A stretch of DNA of 64,000 bases, from the NCBI RefSeq assembly GCF_019052805.1, contig NZ_JAHQRJ010000001.1, positions 3,782,001 through 3,846,000 on the forward strand. The letters are read 5' to 3'. The stretch comes from Noviherbaspirillum sp. L7-7A (GTDB taxonomy: Bacteria; Pseudomonadota; Gammaproteobacteria; Burkholderiales; Burkholderiaceae_D). How positions within the stretch are numbered: the stretch's first letter is position 1; each line of letters starts with the position of its first letter. Shown one piece after another: positions 35,720 through 44,668 of the stretch. Both the position numbers and the translations under genes were made by a program. The notes beneath the pieces were generated by a model. The model was not told the DNA's origin. It saw only the letters and a program-made list of their open reading frames with translations, and ran no database searches.

Positions 35720-36304
35720 TTACAGGTAGCCAAAGTGCCGTGCCAATACAAAGCCCGAGGTGCCGATAGCGATGCTCACGCCATAAGGCAGCCTGCCTAC
35801 CGACTGAGCAGCATGGACGCGAATGTCGGGGCGCATACCGCCGGCGATCGACATGGCGGCAAGGCGGGCAATGTCACGGATGTTGGCGAGCATCTTGCCA
35901 AGCACCCGATGTGTGGCAGCGAATCCTATTGAAGCGACGCCACCTACGATGAAGGTGCATAACACAGCGTAAAAAGTCGCTTCCAGACCCAGGAGGCTGC
36001 CTGCCATTGCCATCAGCTTTACATCGCCGGCACCCATCACCCTCAACATATACATGGGCAACATCACCGCAAATCCGAAACCAAGCCCAGTCAGTGACCA
36101 TAGAACTCCATGGCTCGTCGTACCTGGATTCAGCAGGCTATACCCCAGCCCAAACACCATGCCTGAAAACGTAAGCCAATTAGGAATGCGGAAAGTCCGG
36201 TAATCAATAACAGCAGCGATTGTCAGCAACAACAGCAAGACCATGCTTCGCGTGTCTGTCGCCAGCATTCCCAGTAGTTCGAGAAATGATTTAAATTCCT
36301 GCAT
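35720..36304 (-). CDS. tadV: Prepilin peptidase TadV (CpaA, A24 family)
   Basis: A 194-residue membrane aspartic protease that cleaves the Flp leader. Catalytic aspartates are Asp34 in VIDYRTFRIPN and Asp94 in GAGDVKLM. Six hydrophobic segments are visible. It lacks the N-methyltransferase domain of larger PilD enzymes, as usual for TadV. It lies 62 bases downstream of a tiny pseudopilin gene. Confidence 0.92.
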   Translation of the reverse strand: MQEFKSFLELLGMLATDTRSMVLLLLLTIAAVIDYRTFRIPNWLTFSGMVFGLGYSLLNPGTTSHGVLWSLTGLGFGFAVMLPMYMLRVMGAGDVKLMAMAGSLLGLEATFYAVLCTFIVGGVASIGFAATHRVLGKMLANIRDIARLAAMSIAGGMRPDIRVHAAQSVGRLPYGVSIAIGTSGFVLARHFGYL

Positions 36305-36366
36305 GCTGTCTACCTAGTCTCAGGTCCCGTAATACTTCAACTTAATGAAGTCGTTCATAGTCCGAT

Positions 36367-36510
36367 TCAGAGCTTTCCGAAGGCAAGTATCGCGATGCCA
36401 CCCACCACAGCAACAAGCGAGGCCACGAGAGCACATTCAATAAACGACATGCCGTCTTCCTCGAGGAAGAACTGTTTCAGGCTGTAAACTTCAGACGTCG
36501 TCGATTGCAT
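36367..36510 (-). CDS. 47-residue Flp-like pseudopilin (first gene of the Tad operon)
   Basis: A small gene, starting ATG 36510 with GGAGAGA nine bases upstream. The 47-residue product has the type IVb prepilin pattern: FFLEEDG/MSFIECALVASLVAVVGGIAIL, with cleavage after Gly20, Glu25 at +5 and Cys26 where Flp has Tyr. It is shorter than the major Flp and ends directly after the hydrophobic helix (AFGKL). It is the promoter-proximal gene of the Tad cluster, 62 bases before tadV, and may be a minor or initiating subunit. Its similarity to Flp is clear by motif, but its function is inferred. Confidence 0.75.
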   Translation of the reverse strand: MQSTTSEVYSLKQFFLEEDGMSFIECALVASLVAVVGGIAILAFGKL

Positions 36511-36827
36511 TTGTCTCTCCCTTGGCACTTTGTCCCGGGGTGCTTAAACAACTTCGTTCCGCCGGCTGATGTGCAAACTATACGGATGGGAAAGTAAGAC
36601 GACTTCTTACAAAACGACCAATCCTTGTAGGACTCCGCAACCTTTATTTGTGTATAAACGGGGGAGATTTGTACTAGGGCTGAGAGGAGAGGAATCCTGT
36701 TTCCTGGTGAGAAGAGAGCAAGAAAGCCTTGCAGGGTGCAGGCGCTCGACGCTTATTCAGGAAATGCGGGGGAGCGCGGAGTGCGCTCAGAGGCGAATAA
36801 ATTTGAAATAGAACTAAGCGCAAGAGC
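36511..36827 (-). promoter_or_regulatory. Probable promoter region of the Tad operon
   Basis: About 315 bases between the response-regulator stop and the first pilus gene. It contains the perfect inverted repeat GTAAGA-CGACT-TCTTAC at 36594-36610, about 85 bases upstream of the first ATG. A site of this size suits a dimeric NarL/LuxR-type regulator such as the one encoded next door. The core promoter boxes are not clear. Confidence 0.5.
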
Positions 36828-37529
36828 TCATGCGCTCTTTTTACTCGGATCGGAAACCTGCTCCACCCCTAGCCCATGCTTCACCGCATACACATACAGC
36901 TCCAGCCGGTTCGCCACCTGCAGCTTCTGATAAATGGATGTCAAATGATTCCTCAGAGTGTACTCCGAGATGAACAGCCGTTCCGCAATGACCTTGTTCA
37001 GCGCGCCATTGCCTTCCACCACCGCCTGGATTACCTTGCGTTCCTTGCTGGTTAGGCTGGCGCGCCGGTGCGCATCCGGGTCAGGTTTGGGGGCGACAAC
37101 GGGATTCATGAAATTGCCAAGCACCCGCCCCAATGAAACATTGTCCAGCCACAATTCGCCGCAGTGAACCTTTTCAATTGCTTTGAGTACATCAGCGGTC
37201 GCTGCCTTCTTGTGCAGAATGCCGCGCGCGCCGCGCTTGATGGCCAAGTCCAGGATTTCCTGGTCGCTGCTGCCGGTCAGCAGCAGCACCTTGGAGACAC
37301 CATTAGCCAGCAGGCCGGGGAGAATGTCGACCGAACAACTGCCACCGAGGTCGACGTCCAACAGGATCAGGTCCGGCGCCAAGCGCTGAGCTGAGCTCAG
37401 TGCGTCTTCGCTGTTGCGCGCGGTGCCTATCACCTCCATGCGAGGCGCTTCGCCGCGTATCAGCTGTTCCAGCCCCCACAACATGGTTTGGTGGTCGTCG
37501 ACCAGCATAATTTTTATTGTTTCCTGCAT
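36828..37529 (-). CDS. NarL/LuxR-type response regulator
   Basis: A 233-residue response regulator. The receiver domain has the acidic pair Asp11-Asp12, the phospho-acceptor Asp58 (LLDVD) and Lys107-Lys108 (LHKKA). The C-terminal LuxR helix-turn-helix (LTSKERKVIQAVVEGNGALNKVIAERLFISEYTLRNHLTSIYQKL) is typical of NarL-type regulators. It is encoded 43 bases downstream of a histidine kinase and directly upstream of the Tad operon on the same strand, so it probably controls pilus genes. The inverted repeat at 36594-36610 is a candidate site. Confidence 0.9.
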   Translation of the reverse strand: MQETIKIMLVDDHQTMLWGLEQLIRGEAPRMEVIGTARNSEDALSSAQRLAPDLILLDVDLGGSCSVDILPGLLANGVSKVLLLTGSSDQEILDLAIKRGARGILHKKAATADVLKAIEKVHCGELWLDNVSLGRVLGNFMNPVVAPKPDPDAHRRASLTSKERKVIQAVVEGNGALNKVIAERLFISEYTLRNHLTSIYQKLQVANRLELYVYAVKHGLGVEQVSDPSKKSA

Positions 37530-37572
37530 GCGTTCTATTCCTGTTCGATTCTATTGTTGTGCCACACCAGCA

Positions 37573-39240
37573 TCACACTGGTATCTCGATATGCACCGCG
37601 GTACGGCCGCCATTTGCGGTAAGCACCCTAGCGCGTCCGCCAAGCGCGGCAGCACGGTGGGAAATTGACCGCGGCGTGAAGTCAGCCGGATGCGTTTCAT
37701 CGCCCTCGTTCTCTATACGGATTTTGAGCCAGCCTTCTGCGCAGCTCACCCAGATTGCGCCTCGGCGGGCGCTGGTATGCTTGCGGATGTTGGCAAGGCC
37801 CTCGCTCACGACGTGGTAAACCTCCGCCGCTAGCCGGTCGCTGATGGCGATCTCGTCATCAACGCTGACGGTTATATCGATGCCATAGAACTTGCGCACC
37901 TGCTCAGCCTGTCGGTGCAGGCTTGCCAGGAATACAGACTCACCTAAGACGACAGTATCGCTGAAGCCGCCGGCATAGCGGCGCAAATCCTGAATCACCT
38001 GGGCAGCCATGTCGCTGATCTTTTGCAGGTCTTCTGCCAGCGGATTGTCCGGTTTTGCCTTACGGCTCATCGCATGCAAGGCAATCTTCAGGCCGATGTA
38101 CGGCTGTATGACTGCATCATGCAGGTCATACGCTATTTTCTTGCGCTCCTGAGACGCAGCCTCGGAGGCAATGCGGTCCAGCAGTTCAATGTTCTCAATC
38201 ACAGGAAAGGCTTGCGCAGCGATATGACCCAGAAATAATGCGTCAGCCTTTCTAAAATCACGCTTCCCGGACAGCGCATAAATGCGGCCTTCACCGTGTC
38301 GCAGCGGAACTGGCGCAGCGATGAAAGTCCTGCTGTTTAGCATTTCGGCAACGCTGTGCCCTTCGTCGCCGGCGCCTTTAATCCACTGGTTGCTGGCGCT
38401 GTCATACACACGCCAGTCGGCCAGGAAGGCGGCTCTGGGCGAGGTAGGGGAGCAATACACCACAGCCTGGTCGCGCGCAAAATTCAGCAGCGGGGCCATG
38501 GCCTGCGCATCCACCTGCTGTGCGCGCGTTATTTCGGCGGGTGTATCGCCCTTGACGGCGCGGTACTGGCATTCGACCTTGTCCTCAGTGCGCACCACCA
38601 GCACGCAACTGTCGGCGCTAAAGAATTCCAAGGTCTTGCGCATGACCGACGTCACAGTATGGTCCACGCCGAAACGCGGGTTGGACAACCGGCTAACATC
38701 GCGCAGCAGCGCGAGCCTCCGTCGCGATGTCAGCTCAGACTGGCCCCAGCGGGAAATCATGTAGCCCAGCGCCAGCAGGAAGGTGGCGCGCAGCAGCAGG
38801 ATGGAAGGCACATCGACGGTTTTCTCAAGGCCGCATGCCGCAAAGAAGAGCAGGGTAGACGCCACGGTCACCCGCGCGCCTTCCTCAAAGCCCCAGCGGA
38901 ACGATGCAGTCAGGATGGCAAAGAAGAAGAACAGAAAAAACAGGCTTTGGCTACCGCCGGTGGAGACAACCATCATGGTGTACCAGCAGGCGTCCAGCCA
39001 ATGGATCAGCTTGCTGCGTGCAATTGGCTTGTGCAGCAGGGAAAGCACGAACAGCGCAGTGGTGTGCAGCGTGTAGCCAATGAATACGGCCCAGTCCAAG
39101 TGGTCCGGTTCGGGTGCCGACTCGGTAAAAATGGTAAGCAGGGCGGAGACTGCGAGCAGCAACCTGATATGGGTCACCATGGACCCATCCGAAAAGTCCA
39201 GCCCTAATCGGCCATTACTGTCGTTCTTGTTCTTGAACAT
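37573..39240 (-). CDS. Membrane sensor histidine kinase (HisKA_3, NarX/DegS-like) with GAF domain
   Basis: A 555-residue sensor kinase. About five or six helices in residues 25-165 form a membrane sensor with no large periplasmic domain. A GAF-like region follows (about 195-355). The dimerisation/phosphotransfer helix is ERKKIAYDLHDAVIQPYIGLKIAL, with His374 as phospho-acceptor. The HATPase domain shows EVYHVVSEGLANIRKHTSA and the end GGRTAVHIEIP. It pairs with the adjacent NarL-type regulator. The stimulus is unknown. Confidence 0.9.
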   Translation of the reverse strand: MFKNKNDSNGRLGLDFSDGSMVTHIRLLLAVSALLTIFTESAPEPDHLDWAVFIGYTLHTTALFVLSLLHKPIARSKLIHWLDACWYTMMVVSTGGSQSLFFLFFFFAILTASFRWGFEEGARVTVASTLLFFAACGLEKTVDVPSILLLRATFLLALGYMISRWGQSELTSRRRLALLRDVSRLSNPRFGVDHTVTSVMRKTLEFFSADSCVLVVRTEDKVECQYRAVKGDTPAEITRAQQVDAQAMAPLLNFARDQAVVYCSPTSPRAAFLADWRVYDSASNQWIKGAGDEGHSVAEMLNSRTFIAAPVPLRHGEGRIYALSGKRDFRKADALFLGHIAAQAFPVIENIELLDRIASEAASQERKKIAYDLHDAVIQPYIGLKIALHAMSRKAKPDNPLAEDLQKISDMAAQVIQDLRRYAGGFSDTVVLGESVFLASLHRQAEQVRKFYGIDITVSVDDEIAISDRLAAEVYHVVSEGLANIRKHTSARRGAIWVSCAEGWLKIRIENEGDETHPADFTPRSISHRAAALGGRARVLTANGGRTAVHIEIPV

Positions 39241-40140
39241 GCTTGGGTTACACAGCTATGGCATTGCAAACAGGTCAGCGGATTGCGCCACTCCATGCAA
39301 CAAGTGAGCGTCAGAGCGCTAACAGATTTAACAAACCTTTATTCAAATTGGGATTACTGCTAGTAGCCTGCGACGATCTTACCACTGGAAAATTAGCGCG
39401 GATAGCAAACGTTCTAAAAATTATATTTCTTCACAGATTGTTGAAATATTGAAACTTCCTTTGTCAACAAGAATGTGTTCCTTTCGCCTAAGAAAACAGA
39501 GGTTTGTTTCATACATGACTTGCTTTTAAATAAGAAAATGCCGCGATTTGCTGGCGTTGAATTGAAGCATAAGTCCAACACACATCAAGAAACTGCAGCT
39601 AGCGGCGACCTCAAACTTGGATGATTCAACGCTTTAATTTGACGCCGGGCTTAAAACACTAAGAACGTTAAATCTGGACGCTCGACGGATTTAATTTTTT
39701 AAGGGAAGTCTCACTGCGCACTGAATAGGCTGCCGCAGCTGAGCACCTGCCGGAAACTGAAAGCCTTCCCCGTTGGGGCAGCACCGATGTCGTCAAGAAA
39801 TCAACTTCCTTAAATATCTCAAGATTACCTTTAATTCTGTCTGTCGCCTTTCTGAAAGAAGGCACGAAAAACTAGAATTTAGCAAAAAACAGTACAAATC
39901 AACTAGTTGCGCGGAGATAAAAGAGGCATTTCATCCTATTAATAGGGGGACATAACAAGATTGTGTGGACATGGGTTGCTCTTTATTATCGTCGAAGCTT
40001 GTAGGAATGTGTGAACTGGCATGTAAGGGTTTGTCCTACCCGGAAAACAGATTGGAACGCAAGTTCGAAGCATTAACAAAACTGCCTGGCTGATGGCCGA
40101 GCTAAACGACACGAACATATTAAATATCAAAGAGATAACA
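39241..40140. other. Long AT-rich non-coding region between Tad regulators and the RTX adhesin
   Basis: About 900 bases without a convincing gene, between divergent units. It must hold the promoters of the histidine kinase (left) and the adhesin (right). Noted elements: an AT-rich stem TTAAATC...GATTTAA followed by TTTTTT at 39668-39700, which could be a terminator, and the perfect 12-bp palindrome CCTATTAATAGG at 39935-39946, about 195 bases before the adhesin start. A GAG lies nine bases before the ATG at 40141. Confidence 0.45.
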
Positions 40141-43100
40141 ATGGCCGACACTACATCAACTCCAGGAATCAACGTTTCGTTTTCCAATACCCCGCAAGCA
40201 ACGGCTGACCAGTTCACGTTTATTGAAGACCAAAAAGTCATCTTTACCCTGGATGTGATGGCGAACGACCTTGGCGGAAACGCAAAGACGCTCTACTCGC
40301 TCGATAACGGCGATCTGCAAGGTGACTTGCTCACCAAAGACACGGTCATCGGCGCGCTTAGCACGGAAAGGAGCGCCGGCGGTGCAACGATATGGATAGA
40401 GGATGGGAAGGTTGCGTATGACACTACGCTAATCCAGGACAAGATCCAGGCACTCGGGGCAGGAGCGGTTTTTAACGACAGCTTCACTTACGCTATCCGC
40501 TTGGGCAACGGCACTTTGAGCTGGGCAACTGCGAAAATAACTATCACTGGTACTAATGATGGTCCGGTTGCAGTGGCGGATACGGCGGCCGGTACCGAGA
40601 ACCAAACCCTGACCATCGATGTGCTGGCCAACGATACCGACAAGGACAACGGTCATGTGTTCACCTTGATGTCTGGTGTAGCTCCGCAAAACAAGGGCGT
40701 AGCTACCGTAGTGAACAACCAACTGGTATTTAACCCCGGTACGGACTTTGACCACCTCAAGGCAGGCGCCACTGAGACGGTGACCGTCAGCTACCTAATG
40801 AAGGACGACCAAGGCGCTGAATCGACCAGCACGGTAAGGATCACGATTACCGGCACCAATGATGCTCCGGTTGCTGTGGCAGACATTGCTTCTGGCACGG
40901 AAAACCAAAAACTGAGCATTGATGTGCTGGCCAATGATACCGACAAGGACGACGGCCATGTATTCACCTTGGTATCGGTGACTGCACCGCAGGGCAAGGG
41001 CGCGGCTACTATCGTGAACAACCAGCTGGTCTTTACGCCAGGCAGTGATTTCGACCACCTTAAGGCAGGCGCTACCGAGACGGTCACCATCAGCTACGTT
41101 ATGAAGGACGACCAGAATGCCGAGTCGTCCAGCACGGTGACGGTGACGATTACGGGCACCAATGACGGTCCGGTCGCTGTGGCCGATACGGCAGCCGGTA
41201 CGGAAAACGCTACGCTGAGCATTGATGTGCTGGCCAACGATACTGATGCCGATGACAACCACAGCTTTACGCTGCTGTCAGGCAGCGCTCCGACCGGCAA
41301 AGGTACGGTTGCTGTCGCAGACGGCAAGCTGGTGTTCAACCCGGGTACGGCATTCGACCACCTGGCCGCTGGTGCGACTGAAGTGGTCACGCTGAACTAC
41401 ACCATGAAGGACGACCAGAACGCCGAGTCGTCCAGCACGGTGACGGTGACGATTACGGGCACCAATGACGGCCCGGTCGCTGTGGCCGATACGGCAGCCG
41501 GTACGGAAAACGCTACGCTGAGCATTGATGTGCTGGCCAATGATACCGATGCCGATGACGGCCACGTGTTCACGCTGGTGTCGGGCGCTGCGCCGACCGG
41601 CAAAGGTACGGTTGCTGTCGCAGACGGCAAGCTGGTGTTCAACCCGGGTACGGCATTCGACCACCTGGCCGCTGGTGCGACTGAAGTGGTCACGCTGAAC
41701 TACACCATGAAGGACGACCAGAACGCCGAGTCGTCCAGCACGGTGACGGTGACGATTACGGGTACCAACGATGGTCCGGTCGCTGTGGCCGATACGGCAG
41801 CCGGTACGGAAAACCAGACGCTGGCCATCGATGTGCTGGCCAACGACACGGATGCCGACGACGGCCATGCCTTCACTCTGGTGTCGGGCACAGCACCGAC
41901 CGGCAAGGGTAGCGCCAGCGTCGTCGACGGCAAGCTGGTGTTCAACCCGGGCACGGCATTCGACCACCTGGCCGCTGGTGCGACTGAAGTGGTCACGCTG
42001 AACTACACCATGAAGGACGACCAGAACGCCGAGTCGTCCAGCACGGTGACGGTGACGATTACGGGCACCAATGACGGCCCGGTCGCTGTGGCCGATACGG
42101 CAGCCGGTACGGAAAACGCTACGCTGAGCATTGATGTGCTGGCCAACGACACGGATGCCGACGACGGCCACGTGTTCACGCTGGTGTCGGGCGCTGCGCC
42201 GACCGGCAAAGGTACGGTTGCTGTCGCAGACGGCAAGCTGGTGTTCAACCCGGGTACGGCATTCGACCACCTGGCCGCTGGTGCGACTGAAGTGGTCACG
42301 CTGAACTACACCATGAAGGACGACCAGAACGCCGAGTCGTCCAGCACGGTGACGGTGACGATTACGGGCACCAATGACGGCCCGGTCGCTGTGGCCGATA
42401 CGGCAGCCGGTACGGAAAACGCTACGCTGAGCATTGATGTGCTGGCCAACGATACTGATGCCGATGACAACCACAGCTTTACGCTGCTGTCAGGCAGCGC
42501 TCCGACCGGCAAGGGTAGCGCCAGCGTCGTCGACGGCAAGCTGGTGTTCAACCCGGGCACGGCATTCGACCACCTGGCCGCTGGTGCGACTGAAGTGGTC
42601 ACGCTGAACTACACCATGAAGGATGACCAGAACGCCGAGTCGTCCAGCACGGTGACGGTGACGATTACGGGCACCAATGACGGCCCGGTCGCTGTGGCCG
42701 ATACGGCAGCCGGTACGGAAAACCAGACGCTGGCCATCGATGTGCTGGCCAACGACACGGATGCCGATGACGGCCATGCCTTCACTCTGGTGTCGGGCAC
42801 AGCACCGACCGGCAAGGGTAGCGCCAGCGTCGTCGACGGCAAGCTGGTGTTCAACCCGGGCACGGCATTCGACCACCTGGCCGCTGGTGCGACTGAAGTG
42901 GTCACGCTGAACTACACCATGAAGGACGACCAGAACGCCGAGTCGTCCAGCACGGTGACGGTCACGATTACGGGTACCAACGATGGTCCGGTCGCTGTGG
43001 CCGATACGGCAGCCGGTACGGAAAACCAGACGCTGGCCATCGATGTGCTGGCCAACGACACGGATGCCGATGACGGCCACGTGTTCACTCTGGTGTCGGG

Positions 43101-44607
43101 CACAGCACCGACCGGCAAGGGTAGCGCCAGCGTCGTCGACGGCAAGCTGGTGTTCAACCCGGGCACGGCATTCGACCACCTGGCCGCTGGTGCGACTGAA
43201 GTGGTCACGCTGAACTACACCATGAAGGATGACCAGAACGCCGAGTCGTCCAGCACAGTGAAGATTACGATTAGTGGCACCAACGATGCGCCAACTGTTG
43301 TTGCTAGCGCCACAACTGCGACCGGCTCTATCGTGGAACTGGCGGCGCAGACAGGTTCAACAGTTTCGGACAACGTAGGAGGAAGAATTGGCTTCGCGGA
43401 CTTGGATCTGATTGATAGTCACTCGGTGAACCAAGCAGTTCCAGTGTTTGTTTGGTCCGGCGGAACGCTCAGCGCTGGCCAGATTGCAGCGCTAACAAGC
43501 GCAAGCACGCTTTCACTAAGTATGTCGGATAGTACTAATTCGGGCACGGGAGCGGTCGACTGGCACTATAGTGCACAAGACAAAGCGTTTGACTTCTTAA
43601 GCGCTGGCCAAACATTGTCTATCACGTATGGCATAAATATTGACGATGGACATACCAGCGTAGTCAATCAAAATGTATTGGTGACGGTCACCGGCACTGA
43701 TGAGCCAGTCAATAACAGTGCTCCTACCGACATAATCTTTACCGCCGCAGCACCGCCGAGTGGCAATACATTACCGGGGGCCAGCCAGACCATCGCGTCG
43801 TTATCCACAGTCGATCCTGATGCCGGTGACACATTCAGCTATGCGTTTGATATCAATGGAGCAGGAACATTAGCTACCACCGTTTCGAACAATGGTACTC
43901 AGTTCAATTTAAATGGGTCAACGCTCATAAGTGATGGTCTGCGTGCTAGCACGACTTACACACTCCAAATACGTTCAACCGATGCTCATGGGTTGTCAAT
44001 ACAAGAAACATTGAACATTATCACTGGCTCTACTAGTGGGAGTGGTGACGTCTTGCCCTCTGCATCAGGGGCAAATGATCCCATAGCGGCAGGAGATGAC
44101 ATTCTTTATGGGCTCGCCGGTGGCAATGGCAGCAATATTGACATCCTTTATGGCGGCGGGGGTAATGACACTTTATATGGTCAAGATGGGCAGGACCGGC
44201 TAGAAGGAGGTGCCGGCAACGATTTGTTAATCGGTGGAGACGGCAGCGACACCTTCGTCTTCAATACCACGCTTAATGCTTCCTCCAATGTCGATCATAT
44301 TAGCGATTTTGAGTCAAACGCGATTGATAGCATCTTTTTGTCGAGATCGGTATTTACTAATCTGTCTACTACGAGTGGAACGCTTAATGCTAGCGAATAC
44401 GCGGCAGTAACTAATGGAACAGGAGCTACCAGCACGTTTGCGGCCGGCGTCCATATAATATACGACAGCCAGACAGGCAATTTGTTTTACGATGCCGATG
44501 GAGGCAACACGACAAGCGGCCGTACCCTTTTCGCCGTACTGGATAATCATCCTGTAGCCGGGTCTGCGAGCACCGCGTTTAACAACGGCGATATTCAGGT
44601 CGGTTAG
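40141..44607 (+). CDS. Giant RTX adhesin with nine tandem VCBS-type repeats
   Basis: A 1488-residue secreted adhesin. After a unique N-terminal region (residues 1-136) come nine tandem 101-residue repeats (137-1045) of the VCBS/cadherin-like type. Each contains TGTNDxPVAVAD, IDVLANDTD, LVFNPGTAFDHLAAGATE and KDDQNAESSSTV; the NDTD and DxxN acidic positions probably bind calcium. A divergent repeat and a cadherin-like domain follow. Near residue 1320 lies a short RTX block (GGGGNDTLYGQDGQDRLEGG) and then a type I secretion-like C-terminus. The next two genes encode the matching type I ABC transporter and adaptor. No Sec signal is present. The start at 40141 has the better ribosome site; an ATG at 40093 would add 16 residues. 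Likely role: surface attachment or biofilm. Confidence 0.88.
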   Translation: MADTTSTPGINVSFSNTPQATADQFTFIEDQKVIFTLDVMANDLGGNAKTLYSLDNGDLQGDLLTKDTVIGALSTERSAGGATIWIEDGKVAYDTTLIQDKIQALGAGAVFNDSFTYAIRLGNGTLSWATAKITITGTNDGPVAVADTAAGTENQTLTIDVLANDTDKDNGHVFTLMSGVAPQNKGVATVVNNQLVFNPGTDFDHLKAGATETVTVSYLMKDDQGAESTSTVRITITGTNDAPVAVADIASGTENQKLSIDVLANDTDKDDGHVFTLVSVTAPQGKGAATIVNNQLVFTPGSDFDHLKAGATETVTISYVMKDDQNAESSSTVTVTITGTNDGPVAVADTAAGTENATLSIDVLANDTDADDNHSFTLLSGSAPTGKGTVAVADGKLVFNPGTAFDHLAAGATEVVTLNYTMKDDQNAESSSTVTVTITGTNDGPVAVADTAAGTENATLSIDVLANDTDADDGHVFTLVSGAAPTGKGTVAVADGKLVFNPGTAFDHLAAGATEVVTLNYTMKDDQNAESSSTVTVTITGTNDGPVAVADTAAGTENQTLAIDVLANDTDADDGHAFTLVSGTAPTGKGSASVVDGKLVFNPGTAFDHLAAGATEVVTLNYTMKDDQNAESSSTVTVTITGTNDGPVAVADTAAGTENATLSIDVLANDTDADDGHVFTLVSGAAPTGKGTVAVADGKLVFNPGTAFDHLAAGATEVVTLNYTMKDDQNAESSSTVTVTITGTNDGPVAVADTAAGTENATLSIDVLANDTDADDNHSFTLLSGSAPTGKGSASVVDGKLVFNPGTAFDHLAAGATEVVTLNYTMKDDQNAESSSTVTVTITGTNDGPVAVADTAAGTENQTLAIDVLANDTDADDGHAFTLVSGTAPTGKGSASVVDGKLVFNPGTAFDHLAAGATEVVTLNYTMKDDQNAESSSTVTVTITGTNDGPVAVADTAAGTENQTLAIDVLANDTDADDGHVFTLVSGTAPTGKGSASVVDGKLVFNPGTAFDHLAAGATEVVTLNYTMKDDQNAESSSTVKITISGTNDAPTVVASATTATGSIVELAAQTGSTVSDNVGGRIGFADLDLIDSHSVNQAVPVFVWSGGTLSAGQIAALTSASTLSLSMSDSTNSGTGAVDWHYSAQDKAFDFLSAGQTLSITYGINIDDGHTSVVNQNVLVTVTGTDEPVNNSAPTDIIFTAAAPPSGNTLPGASQTIASLSTVDPDAGDTFSYAFDINGAGTLATTVSNNGTQFNLNGSTLISDGLRASTTYTLQIRSTDAHGLSIQETLNIITGSTSGSGDVLPSASGANDPIAAGDDILYGLAGGNGSNIDILYGGGGNDTLYGQDGQDRLEGGAGNDLLIGGDGSDTFVFNTTLNASSNVDHISDFESNAIDSIFLSRSVFTNLSTTSGTLNASEYAAVTNGTGATSTFAAGVHIIYDSQTGNLFYDADGGNTTSGRTLFAVLDNHPVAGSASTAFNNGDIQVG
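40549..43275 (+). repeat. Nine tandem copies of a 303-bp coding repeat
   Basis: Repeat boundaries at 40549, 40852, 41155, 41458, 41761, 42064, 42367, 42670 and 42973 are exactly 303 bp apart. Copies 1 and 2 are more diverged; copies 3-9 are almost identical, with a few alternating variant blocks (ENATLSID or ENQTLAID; DDNHSFTLLSGSAP or DDGHVFTLVSG; TVAVADGKL or SASVVDGKL). Copy 7 joins the first half of copy 3 to the second half of copies 5, 8 and 9, evidence of recombination between repeats. Confidence 0.95.
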
Positions 44608-44616
44608 TAACTACAT

Positions 44617-44646
44617 TGCCACCTACCCTGGAAAGGTGGGTGGCAA
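44617..44646 (+). promoter_or_regulatory. Intercistronic stem-loop between adhesin and ABC transporter genes
   Basis: TTGCCACCTACC and GGTGGGTGGCAA can pair over 12 bases (one T-G wobble) around the loop CTGGAAA, nine bases after the adhesin stop. There is no T-run afterwards, so it looks more like an mRNA-stabilising or attenuating hairpin than a full terminator. A GTG that would open the transporter frame (44636) lies inside the stem. Confidence 0.65.
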
Positions 44647-44668
44647 AATTACTAGAACGTCACTTATC

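Noticed and set aside
41278-43179. Several open frames antisense to the adhesin repeats, some of 229-398 codons
   Set aside because: They repeat with the 303-bp unit and encode low-complexity shadows of the repeat; no ribosome sites or domains.
40549-43275. Regular repeats that could suggest a CRISPR-like array
   Set aside because: The 303-bp units are contiguous coding sequence without spacers, in frame with a VCBS-type adhesin.
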